A DNA stretch of 15,600 bases from Nitrosomonas sp. UBA6494 (GCA_002435335.1 DJMI01000069.1:1-15600), one strand, 5' to 3'; shown: positions 1 to 8,698, numbered from the stretch's first letter. Translations and numbers: made by a program. The notes: generated by a model from the letters alone, not told the origin.

Positions 1-3000
1 CCATCCACCAATCAAGGGAAAATACAGCCCCAATTTGATGGGTCGATGATCGATTTCCTGCATCAGTTTTGCATACTGATTGAGTTGATGCTGATAACGA
101 ATTTGCTCCCGGTCCAAAAATTCTTCTAAATCAGCACCTTCATGACTACTTGTTTTATAATCGATAATCCAGCGGATTCCTTGCTCATCGCAAAATGTCC
201 TATCGATTACCCAATTTTTGAGCTGATTATCGATCGCGCTGGTAATTCTTAACTCATTCTTCGCTTCTTTTTGCGGCCCCAGAATCCATCGGCCGCGCCG
301 ATCGCTGATTGCATTATTCAGCACACGACTTATCCGTTGCGCCGCATTTTCGATTTCTTTGTCTCCCCCGGTGATACCGGTCATACGAAGATTTTGTTTG
401 AATTGATCATGTAACGCCTGTATTCGTCCGCTATTCCAATTTCGCATTTCATCTTCGGCTATCTTTTGCAGCCAACGATGAACAACGATCCCTATATGAC
501 GAGCCATATCGCTAACCCAGGAAAACTTAATCTTCTCCTCATATTTTTTGACACTGGTTGATGCTGCCCATGAGACGGAACAAGGCGAATCCGGTAGCAT
601 CCAATCGGAATTCAAACGATATAACTGACTACCGAGTGGATTATCAGCACCTTCTACGACATCGACTCTCTCCACTCGACGCTCAACGTCGATATCGTTA
701 AAACGAGACCTTACGATCGGCCATAGCCTTTGCAACAAAGAGCCTCTTCTCGGTTCTTTTGTTTCTATTTTCCCTTCAGCATCCGACGACATGTCGACAT
801 GCCCCAGCATATGCAATCTATTTTTTGCACGTGTTGCTGCCACATACAATAATCGATCCGCTTCCAATCGTTCTTTGTCTCGATCAAGTTTTTCCAGCCA
901 TGAATAAATCGCATCCGCATCGTCATCTGCTGCTTTAATAGGAGCCAGCATCAAATCCGTAATGACTGTAGACGCATGCTTTGCAACCTCACCGCGAGGT
1001 TGTTCGATCCATTTCAGCAATTGCTTCTCGGAAATACGCGGAACTCGGCCCAATCCCGGCAAAATAACGGTATCAAACTCCAGCCCTTTGGCTTTATGAA
1101 TTGTCATAATTTGCAAGGAATTTTCTTCATTCTGCTCGTGCGATGCATATAAAGTATTCAAGCCTTGTTCAAAATTCGCCAAATCGAAAATATTGCCCGC
1201 CGATTCTTTGCTTTCAAGATAATCCAAGTAATTCATAGCGTCGGTAAAATTACCGGTATCCGAAGAATGTACACCCCCTAATGCTTGCCAAGCCGCCTCA
1301 ACGGTCAAACGTAAAGATTGGCGCCGCTGGTTCTCCATACAAAGCTTCAGAACAGGGTTGATGCGGCGCAAACGCGCTTGCGCATCAGCGGAGATACCGG
1401 ACCAGCACCTCTCATCGCTCATCAATCCCCAAATTATTTTTTTCCTTACCACTCCTACATCACTTTGCAGCAAAGCTAGAATATCTTCCAACAAAAAGCC
1501 GCACCACGGCGCACGCAGCAATGCAACCCAAGCCAATCGATCTGCCGGATTGCTCAAAGCTCGTGTCAGTACCAACAAATCCTGTACCACCGGTTTATAG
1601 CGCAACAGTTCGATTTCAATGGCACGAAAGCGCAATCCTGCTACTTTCAATTGTGCGACGATTTCGTTCAAATGACTGCGGTTACGCACCAATATCGCTA
1701 TCGCACCGTTTGCATCTTTGCTTCGCGTTTGTTGAATGATCTCAACAACCCTCTGCGCTTCTGCGACAAAATCTTTAGCGTAGAATGGATGAAAAGTCAC
1801 TGCTTCATCATTGAGTTTGGGATGAAGTGCTATGGATGGCGTATAAGCCACCGCACCCGTCGTATTGTCTTCTTGTTGCGGCATTATTTGCTTGAATGCC
1901 TCATTGACCCAATCGATAATGCCTCGCTGCGAGCGAAAATTAGTACGCAACGTTAGCGACTGCAGCGTCAAGTCACCGATCCCTTGATGCTTTGCTTGCA
2001 AAAAAAGTCCGACTTCCGCCTCGCGGAAGCGATAGATCGATTGCATCGGATCACCTACGATAAACAACGTACGTCCATCCCCTGCAACCCAGCCGGTGGT
2101 TAATTTTTCCAACAATCGAAATTGACTGATCGAAGTGTCTTGAAACTCATCGATCATCAAGTGCTTAATTCGATAATCCAGAGCCAGCGCCAAATCTGTC
2201 GGCGCCTCGGAATCTCCCAATGCTTGTAATGCGCGCTGCGCCACTTCTGAAAAATCAACCAAACCGTTAGTTTGAAAAATAATCTGAAGCTGCGCTACGG
2301 CATAGGGCAACAACCGTGTTATCGAACCCAGTATCTCCCATTGCTGATCGGTATAATTCGGCGGTGGCAATTGACGCACATCTTGTAATGCGGCCCGAAA
2401 ATCGTCTTCCGATGTAAGCGCTTCGATCAACACCTTTAATTGATTCTTCCGTGCCCTCGCCAGTTCTTTTTCCACCTTTGTATTTCCTGGAGGGAATCCA
2501 ATTGCAACACTCATTTGCTTGCGCCAGGCCCCGTCCCCGATCAACAACAGCTCCGCAATACCTTGCCAATGCTCGACATTGGCTGTCGCCAATGAAGTAA
2601 CAGATGCGCAGCAAGCAATACCTGATTTTTTTTTGTCGGCAATAAGATTCTCTGCAGCGTAGCGCAATAAAACCAGCAATTCATTTTCCAGCACTGTTGG
2701 AAATAACTGAAAAACTTTGTGTAATGCGTATTGGCGAGAATTTTGCAGCGCAGCTTCCAATTCATCACGCGGTCGACGCTGAAGATGGCGCAACCAATGA
2801 TCGCGCCGCGCCAGCATTTCAGCCAACAATTCTTCAGCGCGCGCGGCATCGTTATCTAAATGCTCAAGCAATCGCTCCACATCATCTGCAATCGCTTGCC
2901 GATGATTCAACAAACACAACGTAGCGCGTGCAGCCTCACGATAAAAATCGGAGGCGTCATCAATAATTTCCGGTTGCGCTCCGAATTGGGACAGCACCGG

Positions 3001-3390
3001 CATTTGGCGCGTCAATGCGGCACAAAACGAATCGATAGTCTGTATTCGCAATCGATCCGGATTCTCTATAATATGCCATTCCAACAATCGATCACGCAGC
3101 AAAACTGCCTGTGCCAACTGGTCATTGATTTTCTCGTAATCGTTATTCGCAGTATGTTCTATTTGCAATGCCGCCAATACGCGAGTACGCATTTCTGCCG
3201 CAGCTTTACGTGTAAAAGTGATCGCCACAATCTCTTCCGGAGAATCGACACAAGCAAGTAATTTAAGATAGCGTTGGATAAGCAGTGCTGTTTTACCAGA
3301 TCCGGCAGGTGCCTGAACGATGAATGATTGCGCCGGATCAAGCGCCAGTCGACGCTGATCGGCATCGGGAACTGATATTTGATCAATCAT
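1..3390 (-). CDS. addA: AddA-like UvrD-family helicase-nuclease, partial (C-terminus beyond left edge)
   Basis: This is the motor subunit of an AddAB-type helicase-nuclease, which resects double-strand ends before RecA loading. The reading frame is open for 1130 codons from the ATG at 3390 to the window edge, so the end is missing but probably only by a few tens of residues. Visible superfamily 1 motifs are Walker A APAGSGKT (27-34), ITFTRKAAAEM, IDEFQDTS (Asp414 in motif II), GDPMQSIYRF, TIHKAKGLEFD (from 763) and YVAATRAKNRL (about 848). A C-terminal PD-(D/E)XK nuclease follows, with His971, Asp1063, DYK at 1077-1079 and a QxxxY-type helix (HQLNQYAK). The start has a GAGGA Shine-Dalgarno about 6 nt upstream and overlaps the addB stop by 8 bp (ATGATTGA), which suggests translational coupling. 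A run of nine A residues near 2626-2634 is in frame. The family call is firm; the name addA rather than a generic recB-like name is a convention. Confidence 0.9.
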   Translation of the reverse strand, partial: MIDQISVPDADQRRLALDPAQSFIVQAPAGSGKTALLIQRYLKLLACVDSPEEIVAITFTRKAAAEMRTRVLAALQIEHTANNDYEKINDQLAQAVLLRDRLLEWHIIENPDRLRIQTIDSFCAALTRQMPVLSQFGAQPEIIDDASDFYREAARATLCLLNHRQAIADDVERLLEHLDNDAARAEELLAEMLARRDHWLRHLQRRPRDELEAALQNSRQYALHKVFQLFPTVLENELLVLLRYAAENLIADKKKSGIACCASVTSLATANVEHWQGIAELLLIGDGAWRKQMSVAIGFPPGNTKVEKELARARKNQLKVLIEALTSEDDFRAALQDVRQLPPPNYTDQQWEILGSITRLLPYAVAQLQIIFQTNGLVDFSEVAQRALQALGDSEAPTDLALALDYRIKHLMIDEFQDTSISQFRLLEKLTTGWVAGDGRTLFIVGDPMQSIYRFREAEVGLFLQAKHQGIGDLTLQSLTLRTNFRSQRGIIDWVNEAFKQIMPQQEDNTTGAVAYTPSIALHPKLNDEAVTFHPFYAKDFVAEAQRVVEIIQQTRSKDANGAIAILVRNRSHLNEIVAQLKVAGLRFRAIEIELLRYKPVVQDLLVLTRALSNPADRLAWVALLRAPWCGFLLEDILALLQSDVGVVRKKIIWGLMSDERCWSGISADAQARLRRINPVLKLCMENQRRQSLRLTVEAAWQALGGVHSSDTGNFTDAMNYLDYLESKESAGNIFDLANFEQGLNTLYASHEQNEENSLQIMTIHKAKGLEFDTVILPGLGRVPRISEKQLLKWIEQPRGEVAKHASTVITDLMLAPIKAADDDADAIYSWLEKLDRDKERLEADRLLYVAATRAKNRLHMLGHVDMSSDAEGKIETKEPRRGSLLQRLWPIVRSRFNDIDVERRVERVDVVEGADNPLGSQLYRLNSDWMLPDSPCSVSWAASTSVKKYEEKIKFSWVSDMARHIGIVVHRWLQKIAEDEMRNWNSGRIQALHDQFKQNLRMTGITGGDKEIENAAQRISRVLNNAISDRRGRWILGPQKEAKNELRITSAIDNQLKNWVIDRTFCDEQGIRWIIDYKTSSHEGADLEEFLDREQIRYQHQLNQYAKLMQEIDHRPIKLGLYFPLIGGW

Positions 3391-6142
3391 CCATTTCCTC
3401 TTCACTCCGATTGATCTCGCGATCGCCGATTCGCTCGTAAATCCGGCAAAACAAATGCAAATCGCAATATGTGCAAGTAGTTAGCAACCTCTTCGGATTC
3501 ACACGCGCATCACCACTACAGAATCCATCCGCCAATCGAGTCAAATTTTGTCGCCAGGTTGCAAGCAAATCGTTCCAGGATGCAAAATCCTTACCCCCAT
3601 TGATTTGATAATAAGCTTTCACCTCCGGCAGTGTGCCTTCGTCCCGAACAATAGCGGCAAAACCCATTTCACCCTGTTTGATCGTAGCAAAAACTGCTCC
3701 CGCAGCATGCTGCGGATCCTCAGTTGTGACCAAATATAGTGGCAATTGCGGCTCGTCCGGTCGTTCGCCGAACATTCCTGCAATCGATTGTTTTTTGGTT
3801 TTGTAGTCGATCACCAAATGTTGTCCATTTTCCAGCTCGTCAACGCGATCCAAGCGCGCATTCAAATGCAAATTGCCAATCAGAATTGAACGTCTTTCTT
3901 CGGTTGCAACGACCGTGAAAGGGTTTCGTTTTCTTTCATAACCTAACCACGCTTGCACAAGTCGCACTAATCGGCGTTTTTCTATCGCAGCCGCTCTGTC
4001 TGAGAGCGCTGCGGAACGATGGCATCGCATGTCCGAAATGGCGCTAGCAGCTATAGTCTCGAGCAGTTCCTCAAGTGCACTGTCCGTCATCGCATCAAGC
4101 ATCGTTTTCGTTTTCAGTTGCGACCAAACTTGCGCCAGGACTTGATGCACTAGAGAACCTCGCTCCATTGCATCCAAACCCGCATGCGGTTCGGCGATGC
4201 GATCGATCGCCAATCGATACCTAGCAAAAGCACGAAACGAACAGGCAGCAAAATCTTTAACTACTGCAGTACCCCCTTTGATCATCTCACCGTCGACACC
4301 CGATACAGTTTGATCGTCTTCAATACGCTGCAATTGAATTGATGCCGCGATCCGGTCCCGATGCCACGTGAATTTCTGAAAACTTGGATCAGCTTTTGGA
4401 ATTGCTCGGATCAAGAAACTGGATTCCAACACATGACCGTCGCGGTCATCGCTGAATTGGGGGGAACTGAAGATGACTTCTTCAGCACATGCCATCCATC
4501 CATCCGTTAGTTTTTTACAAAAAGATAATGCTTCTTGGGTTGATGCCAACGGCAATTTGGCGTTACTTTGCAACTGAAATGGCAAGAACGGATTAGGGCG
4601 TGCCCGCAAAGGCCAACATTCATCGGATAACCCCATTACCCACAAATGATCGAATTGCATCCCTGCGGCTTCCAAAACACCCAGAATCTGTATCGGCGCA
4701 CTCGCCGTTTCAGGTTGAAATACAGTATCGCTTGCCATACGCCTCAACCGATCGACCGCTTCACGATAACTGATCTGTATCCGAACATGATCCAATGCGG
4801 CAAACTCTGTCAACAATGCACGCCATTTCTCAATTGTTTGGTATTCGATCGAATCGATACTGCGCTCCCCCGGAAATCCCATAATTTTCAGAATTTCCTG
4901 GAAAATTCCAGCAAAAATCGCATGACTCGCGGTTTGTGGCAAATTCGTTTGCTGGAAATGCCATAAAGCAGACAAACCGCTCCACAGCAACGAGCATTCA
5001 GAATGCGTACCCATTTGTTGTAACAATGAAATAAGCTGCCGCAAAGTAATCGTCGGTTCTACGTAGCGGCACAATTGCGCATCGAGCAATGCGCGTTGCT
5101 CCATCTCGGATTCGCTTCCAGCCAGAAATGGCGATCGTATCCAGTGACTGACCCGGAAATAATCCAGTTGACGGTCAACCAGCATCAGCGTTGTTAAAGC
5201 ATCGTCAATCAACGGATAAGATGTCAGCGGCACACCCAGAGAAACGTTGAATGGCGCCACTGGCCGTTTAGCACCAGGCAGTGCAACCCGAACATCCGGG
5301 TGCATCACAGAACCAAAAACTCGCATTACTTCACCGCGACAACGAGTCAATTCCGGTACCACGATGCCAATGCGTGCCGACTGATTTGATTCTAGCTTAT
5401 CGCGCGCCCAGATTGCCGCTTGAACAATTTCTTCCCGACTGTTGGCATATTCGGCGCGCTGCAAGGTTTGTTTTGTCTGATCGCGTCGCGATGCAAAATC
5501 GACCACCATCATGGTGCAACCGGCACTCGCCAGTTTTTCCAGGAATGCAATTTGCTGCGGAGTAAAAACAGTAAAACCATGACAAATCAATGCCGCAGGC
5601 TTATCGATATCCAATACATCGTATTGCTTCGTTATCAGATCGCAAAGCCGCGATGACTCTATTTGTCGATTGTGCGCAGTAATTTCTTGATAAGATTGTG
5701 CCCACCCTAGAAATGCTTGACCGTCTTCGTTTAAATCCCACTGTTTTAGTTTATCAACAAGATACCAAGCATGAGCAAGCTGCCAAGCCTCTTTTACTTT
5801 CTGCGCGGTTTGCGTGATTCTCAATAATGCTTGGCCGGCAGGAGAATTTTGAATGATTGCTTCCCATAGCACTTGTTCTTGATGCTCTGACAATAGCAAT
5901 GGCCAATCAAAAGACTGCACAGAATACAGTGCATTGGTATAAAGACGCTCGACTAGGGTGCTGAAAGCTAAGACATCGATAGCTTGCCAAGCTACAGCGT
6001 TGTGATCAATTTGAAATTGATCGAATTGCGCTTTAAACGCTAACGCCAGTCTCTGATTCGGTGTAACAACCAGAGTACCGGCATTTATCCGTTTAAAAAC
6101 CTCACTGAAGGGGATTTGCAGGAATTGTGGTGATGCAGACAT
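3383..6142 (-). CDS. addB: AddB-like Fe-S PD-(D/E)XK nuclease subunit (short 'probable DNA repair protein' family)
   Basis: This 919-residue protein is the partner of the AddA-like gene directly downstream. The C-terminal nuclease domain shows GSLVHQVL (His666), LDRVD (Asp765), IDYKTK (Asp779, Lys781) and QLPLY (799-803). Four cysteines, Cys634 (in AACSFRAFA) and Cys890/893/899 (C-x2-C-x5-C), match the AddB pattern that holds a 4Fe-4S cluster around the nuclease. At the N-terminus, where Bacillus AddB has a Walker A, this protein has VVTPNQRLA and no GKT/GKS, so it is unlikely to hydrolyse ATP and probably acts as a Chi-scanning or structural inactivated helicase. The length of about 900 residues fits the proteobacterial short AddB-like family (recalled as TIGR03623). 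The ATG at 6142 is the only usable start: an in-frame TGA lies 18 nt upstream with no start codon between. The Shine-Dalgarno is unusually far away, across a hairpin. Confidence 0.9.
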   Translation of the reverse strand: MSASPQFLQIPFSEVFKRINAGTLVVTPNQRLALAFKAQFDQFQIDHNAVAWQAIDVLAFSTLVERLYTNALYSVQSFDWPLLLSEHQEQVLWEAIIQNSPAGQALLRITQTAQKVKEAWQLAHAWYLVDKLKQWDLNEDGQAFLGWAQSYQEITAHNRQIESSRLCDLITKQYDVLDIDKPAALICHGFTVFTPQQIAFLEKLASAGCTMMVVDFASRRDQTKQTLQRAEYANSREEIVQAAIWARDKLESNQSARIGIVVPELTRCRGEVMRVFGSVMHPDVRVALPGAKRPVAPFNVSLGVPLTSYPLIDDALTTLMLVDRQLDYFRVSHWIRSPFLAGSESEMEQRALLDAQLCRYVEPTITLRQLISLLQQMGTHSECSLLWSGLSALWHFQQTNLPQTASHAIFAGIFQEILKIMGFPGERSIDSIEYQTIEKWRALLTEFAALDHVRIQISYREAVDRLRRMASDTVFQPETASAPIQILGVLEAAGMQFDHLWVMGLSDECWPLRARPNPFLPFQLQSNAKLPLASTQEALSFCKKLTDGWMACAEEVIFSSPQFSDDRDGHVLESSFLIRAIPKADPSFQKFTWHRDRIAASIQLQRIEDDQTVSGVDGEMIKGGTAVVKDFAACSFRAFARYRLAIDRIAEPHAGLDAMERGSLVHQVLAQVWSQLKTKTMLDAMTDSALEELLETIAASAISDMRCHRSAALSDRAAAIEKRRLVRLVQAWLGYERKRNPFTVVATEERRSILIGNLHLNARLDRVDELENGQHLVIDYKTKKQSIAGMFGERPDEPQLPLYLVTTEDPQHAAGAVFATIKQGEMGFAAIVRDEGTLPEVKAYYQINGGKDFASWNDLLATWRQNLTRLADGFCSGDARVNPKRLLTTCTYCDLHLFCRIYERIGDREINRSEEEMDD

Positions 6143-6168
6143 GCGGTAAGCCGATACCGCTCACCTAC
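6143..6168 (-). promoter_or_regulatory. addB leader: Shine-Dalgarno separated from ATG by a perfect hairpin
   Basis: Read on the minus strand, the addB leader is a GTAGGTGA purine-rich element (6161-6168), followed by GCGGTA-TCGGCT-TACCGC (6143-6160), followed directly by ATG. The 6-bp perfect stem with a 6-nt loop fills exactly the gap between the only plausible Shine-Dalgarno and the start codon. Folded, it would reduce an otherwise excessive spacing of about 18 nt to a workable one. There is no U-tract, so a terminator is unlikely. The effect on translation is inference. Confidence 0.45.
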
Positions 6169-6492
6169 TTAACGTTGCAATTGATCCAGCTTATCACTGA
6201 TGCTTGCCCAATTATCGGCATCGGGAAGCGGGTCTTTTTTCTCGATAATCGGTCGCCATTTTTTTGACAATTCGGCGTTCAATTTAATAAATTGCTGCTG
6301 TGAATCAGGCACATCATCTTCTGCATAAATTGCTTCTACCGGACATTCCGCAACGCATAAGGTACAATCGATACATTCATCCGGATCAATAACCAAGAAA
6401 TTCGGTCCCTCGCGAAAACAATCGACCGGGCAGACATCAACACAATCGGTATATTTACATTTGATACAATTTTCAGTTACTACATAAGCCAT
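6169..6492 (-). CDS. fdxA: 7Fe-8S ferredoxin FdxA
   Basis: This is a soluble low-potential electron carrier of the Azotobacter vinelandii ferredoxin I type, with one [3Fe-4S] and one [4Fe-4S] cluster. The 107-residue length, the opening AYVVTENCIKCKYTDC and the C-terminal extension ending KKDPLPDADNW all match that family. By analogy with the Azotobacter protein, Cys9, Cys17 and Cys50 bind the 3Fe cluster, Cys21, Cys40, Cys43 and Cys46 bind the 4Fe cluster, and Cys12 and Cys25 are the non-ligand cysteines. The ATG at 6492 is preceded by AAGGAA at a spacing of about 9 nt. The gene is the first of a minus-strand set with addB (26 bp gap) and addA. The physiological partner cannot be read from the sequence. 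Confidence 0.95.
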   Translation of the reverse strand: MAYVVTENCIKCKYTDCVDVCPVDCFREGPNFLVIDPDECIDCTLCVAECPVEAIYAEDDVPDSQQQFIKLNAELSKKWRPIIEKKDPLPDADNWASISDKLDQLQR

Positions 6493-6625
6493 GACAACAT
6501 TTCCTTGCTTGACACTTTTAAATAATTTTTAATTTTAACAGAATTCCCTAAGATAACGCCATCATCAAAATAACAAAAACTTACTCTCAGCAACAGCACT
6601 CACACATAAATTTTATTGCAAGAGC

Positions 6626-6654
6626 TTTTCTATTCCGTTCGGTTACTGTATAAG
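6626..6654 (+). promoter_or_regulatory. Possible sigma70 promoter for the 6693 gene
   Basis: TGTATAAG gives an extended -10 (TATAAG at 6649-6654, preceded by TG), with a weak -35 candidate TTTTCT at 6626-6631 and a 17-nt spacer. The predicted start near 6661 would leave a leader of about 32 nt before the ATG at 6693. It lies in the 200-bp divergent region shared with fdxA, for which I could not pick a convincing promoter. The -35 match is poor, so confidence is low. Confidence 0.3.
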
Positions 6655-6692
6655 AAAATCAATATTGCTCATCACAGAATAAAAATTCAAGA

Positions 6693-7349
6693 ATGTGCTT
6701 CTCAGCAGAAATCAGTTTTATCGTTGGCGGCACCCTCTTGGCAACAGGTACGGCAACAATACGCAAGGTCATACACGGAAAGGATTTACCGCTGGCAATG
6801 ATTCCTTTCATTTTTGCCATTCAACAATTGATTGAAGGCATGATATGGCTCTCTTTAGCCGATGATACCCCGCAATCGCCACATTGGTTAAGCAATACTT
6901 ACGGCATTTTTGTGGGCGTAATCTGGCCGCTTTTTGCGCCTTTTGCAATTTACTGCACCGAAACAAACCGTTTACGGCGAAAAATTGTCGCCACGATTGG
7001 TCTCGCCGGCATTGTGCTTGCCGCATACACCATTATCGGCATCATCGCTCAACCGGTTACTGCTGAGATTGTTAATCACAGCATCCATTACGAGCACGAC
7101 GTTAAAGCCCAGCAATTTGTGATTGTTTTGTATTTGCTCGCCACTTGCGTTCCTTTCATGCTCACTAGCTACAAACACCTTTATATCGCCGGGTTTATCA
7201 TAACCAGCGGATTCTTTGTCGCTTACTTTACTTTTCAACAAACCTTTGCGTCGGTCTGGTGCTTCTTTGCAGCAATAGCAAGCTCATTAATTTATTTTCA
7301 TTTCGTTCATCGCATCAAAGAACCGTTATTATCATTACCCAGTCGCTAA
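6693..7349 (+). CDS. DUF6629-type seven-helix membrane protein
   Basis: This 218-residue protein is almost entirely hydrophobic, with about seven predicted membrane helices (roughly 6-21, 33-54, 67-88, 97-117, 141-158, 163-180 and 184-204). It opens with MCFSAEISF and carries QQLIEGMIW (44-52) in the second helix; I associate the MCFSA start and the E-G-x-x-W motif with the DUF6629 family, whose function is unknown to me. No strong Shine-Dalgarno precedes the ATG, but the conserved MCFSA N-terminus fixes the start. The stop lies only 24 bp before the downstream cyclophilin start, so the two are probably co-transcribed. The family is recalled from memory, not searched. No enzymatic or transport function can be assigned. 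Confidence 0.75.
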   Translation: MCFSAEISFIVGGTLLATGTATIRKVIHGKDLPLAMIPFIFAIQQLIEGMIWLSLADDTPQSPHWLSNTYGIFVGVIWPLFAPFAIYCTETNRLRRKIVATIGLAGIVLAAYTIIGIIAQPVTAEIVNHSIHYEHDVKAQQFVIVLYLLATCVPFMLTSYKHLYIAGFIITSGFFVAYFTFQQTFASVWCFFAAIASSLIYFHFVHRIKEPLLSLPSR

Positions 7350-7373
7350 TCTAACTTGGAAATGCAATACACT

Positions 7374-8291
7374 ATGAACGCCATTGCCATCAAATTTCAT
7401 AAAGCCACAACTTTTATTGGTTTCTTGATTGTATCGACACTGGCACAAGCCAATCCCGTGGCCTGTTTCAACACCAACATGGGTAATTTTTGCATTGAAC
7501 TGTTCGAAGCACATACACCGATTACCACCGCTAACTTTCTTAGTTATATTGAAAGCGAAGCCTATACGAACGGCATTTTCCACCGCAGCATTCCTGATTT
7601 TGTCATTCAAGGTGGCGGCTTTAAAATTGTGACAAACTCAACGGGAAACTCGATTGCTACTGTCAACACCTTCGCACCGATTAGCAACGAATTCACAATT
7701 TCCAATACCCGCGGCACTGTCGCCATGGCAAAACTGCCCGACAATCCCAACAGCGCAACCAGCCAATGGTTCGTCAATATGAAAAACAATTCAGCGAATC
7801 TGGATAAGCAAAACGGCGGTTTTACCGTCTTCGGTCGCGTTATTTTCAATGGCATGGACACTTTTGATGCGATCGAGCAATTGTCCGTTTTCAATCTTGG
7901 TAGCAGCCTGCCGGAAATACCGTTGGTTGACTACAACGGTATTGAACTTTTAACCGACAACTTAGTAAGGATCGGTCAGGTTACCGTAACCGATACAGCA
8001 GGGGTCTTTGATGAAAACACACTGAGTTTTGCCGTCGATATCGGTTCGAATACAATCCTGGATGTCAAAATGCAATTGATCGAAACCAATCCCAGTTATG
8101 TTTTTGAAGTTGATCTGAGCAATATTCAAACTTTAACGACATCACCAACCAACGTAGCCACTTTTTCCACCGCTTCCGGCGAACTCCAGATCCCTTCCGT
8201 TATGCTTAACGCAACTACTGTTGTCCGCAATGTAAAAATGAGATTAATCGATCCGGAAATCTATCAATTTGCTTTAGTGAGCTACGAATAA
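7374..8291 (+). CDS. Exported cyclophilin-type peptidyl-prolyl isomerase with C-terminal extension
   Basis: This 305-residue protein starts with a signal peptide (hydrophobic stretch about 12-24, likely cleavage after STLAQA) and should act in the periplasm or outside the cell. Residues 28-198 form a cyclophilin domain. It has the catalytic FHRSIPDFVIQGG (69-81), with the cyclophilin Arg, Phe and Gln positions intact and Val where Met is usual, then VAMAKLPD, SQWFVN (130-135) and TVFGRV (151-156). The remaining 107 residues are not part of the fold and contain two similar units (about 213-250 and 267-305), each with VKM-(Q/R)-LI. I chose the ATG at 7374 because a TGGA element lies about 12 nt upstream and the signal peptide then has a normal length. 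An ATG at 7362 or a TTG at 7356 in the same frame would add four or six residues. It probably shares a transcript with the membrane protein gene upstream. Confidence 0.85.
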   Translation: MNAIAIKFHKATTFIGFLIVSTLAQANPVACFNTNMGNFCIELFEAHTPITTANFLSYIESEAYTNGIFHRSIPDFVIQGGGFKIVTNSTGNSIATVNTFAPISNEFTISNTRGTVAMAKLPDNPNSATSQWFVNMKNNSANLDKQNGGFTVFGRVIFNGMDTFDAIEQLSVFNLGSSLPEIPLVDYNGIELLTDNLVRIGQVTVTDTAGVFDENTLSFAVDIGSNTILDVKMQLIETNPSYVFEVDLSNIQTLTTSPTNVATFSTASGELQIPSVMLNATTVVRNVKMRLIDPEIYQFALVSYE

Positions 8292-8698
8292 CAAATTCGC
8301 TATTTGAATTTGCGTCGAATAACCACAATTTTCCTTAACAAACAATCTCATTCAACAACTGTAACAATTGATTATCACACGCACGCACACCATTAAGCCG
8401 TCACCATTACCCTCACAATATCCATCAACACTTTAAATTTAACTATAACTATCAAATTTCAATTCCATACACTATTTTTTAGTGTTATCCTTACTTTGAA
8501 TAAGTGCTTTGCTTATTCGGAATGAAATCATGTCCTAATATTTCAGAAGGCGTTATAGCTGCAAAACAACCTTCTAAAATAACTTTCTTATAGACAGCAG
8601 TTTTCTTAGGAAAGAGGATTAATAGCTTATTAAGTTTCAACGTGACATTTAACAATGTCCTTAAACAATCATTGATATTAATAACTAAGGAGATTTTC
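8292..8698 (+). other. AT-rich intergenic region with three small inverted repeats
   Basis: I see no supported gene in these 407 bases. Three perfect inverted repeats stand out. CAAATTC/GAATTTG (8292-8298 and 8306-8312) begins directly after the cyclophilin stop. ACACTA/TAGTGT surrounds a T5 loop (8469-8474 and 8480-8485). GAATAAG/CTTATTC (8498-8504 and 8512-8518) has a 7-nt loop. None is followed by a convincing U-tract, although the first may protect or weakly end the upstream mRNA. The promoter for the lipoprotein gene should lie in the second half, but no -35/-10 pair is convincing. Confidence 0.5.

Noticed and set aside
1358..1956. Plus-strand open frames inside addA
   Set aside because: They run antisense to a frame with clear helicase motifs, have no ribosome-binding signals and show no recognisable domains.
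2626..2634. Run of nine T (nine A on the coding strand) in addA as a possible frameshift
   Set aside because: The reading frame and the helicase motifs on both sides are continuous through it (ADKKKSG), so the gene is intact here; programmed slippage is possible but unsupported.
8642..8698. Upstream start of the small lipoprotein at 8642
   Set aside because: It would add 19 residues before the signal sequence and ignores the strong AAGGAG just upstream of 8699.
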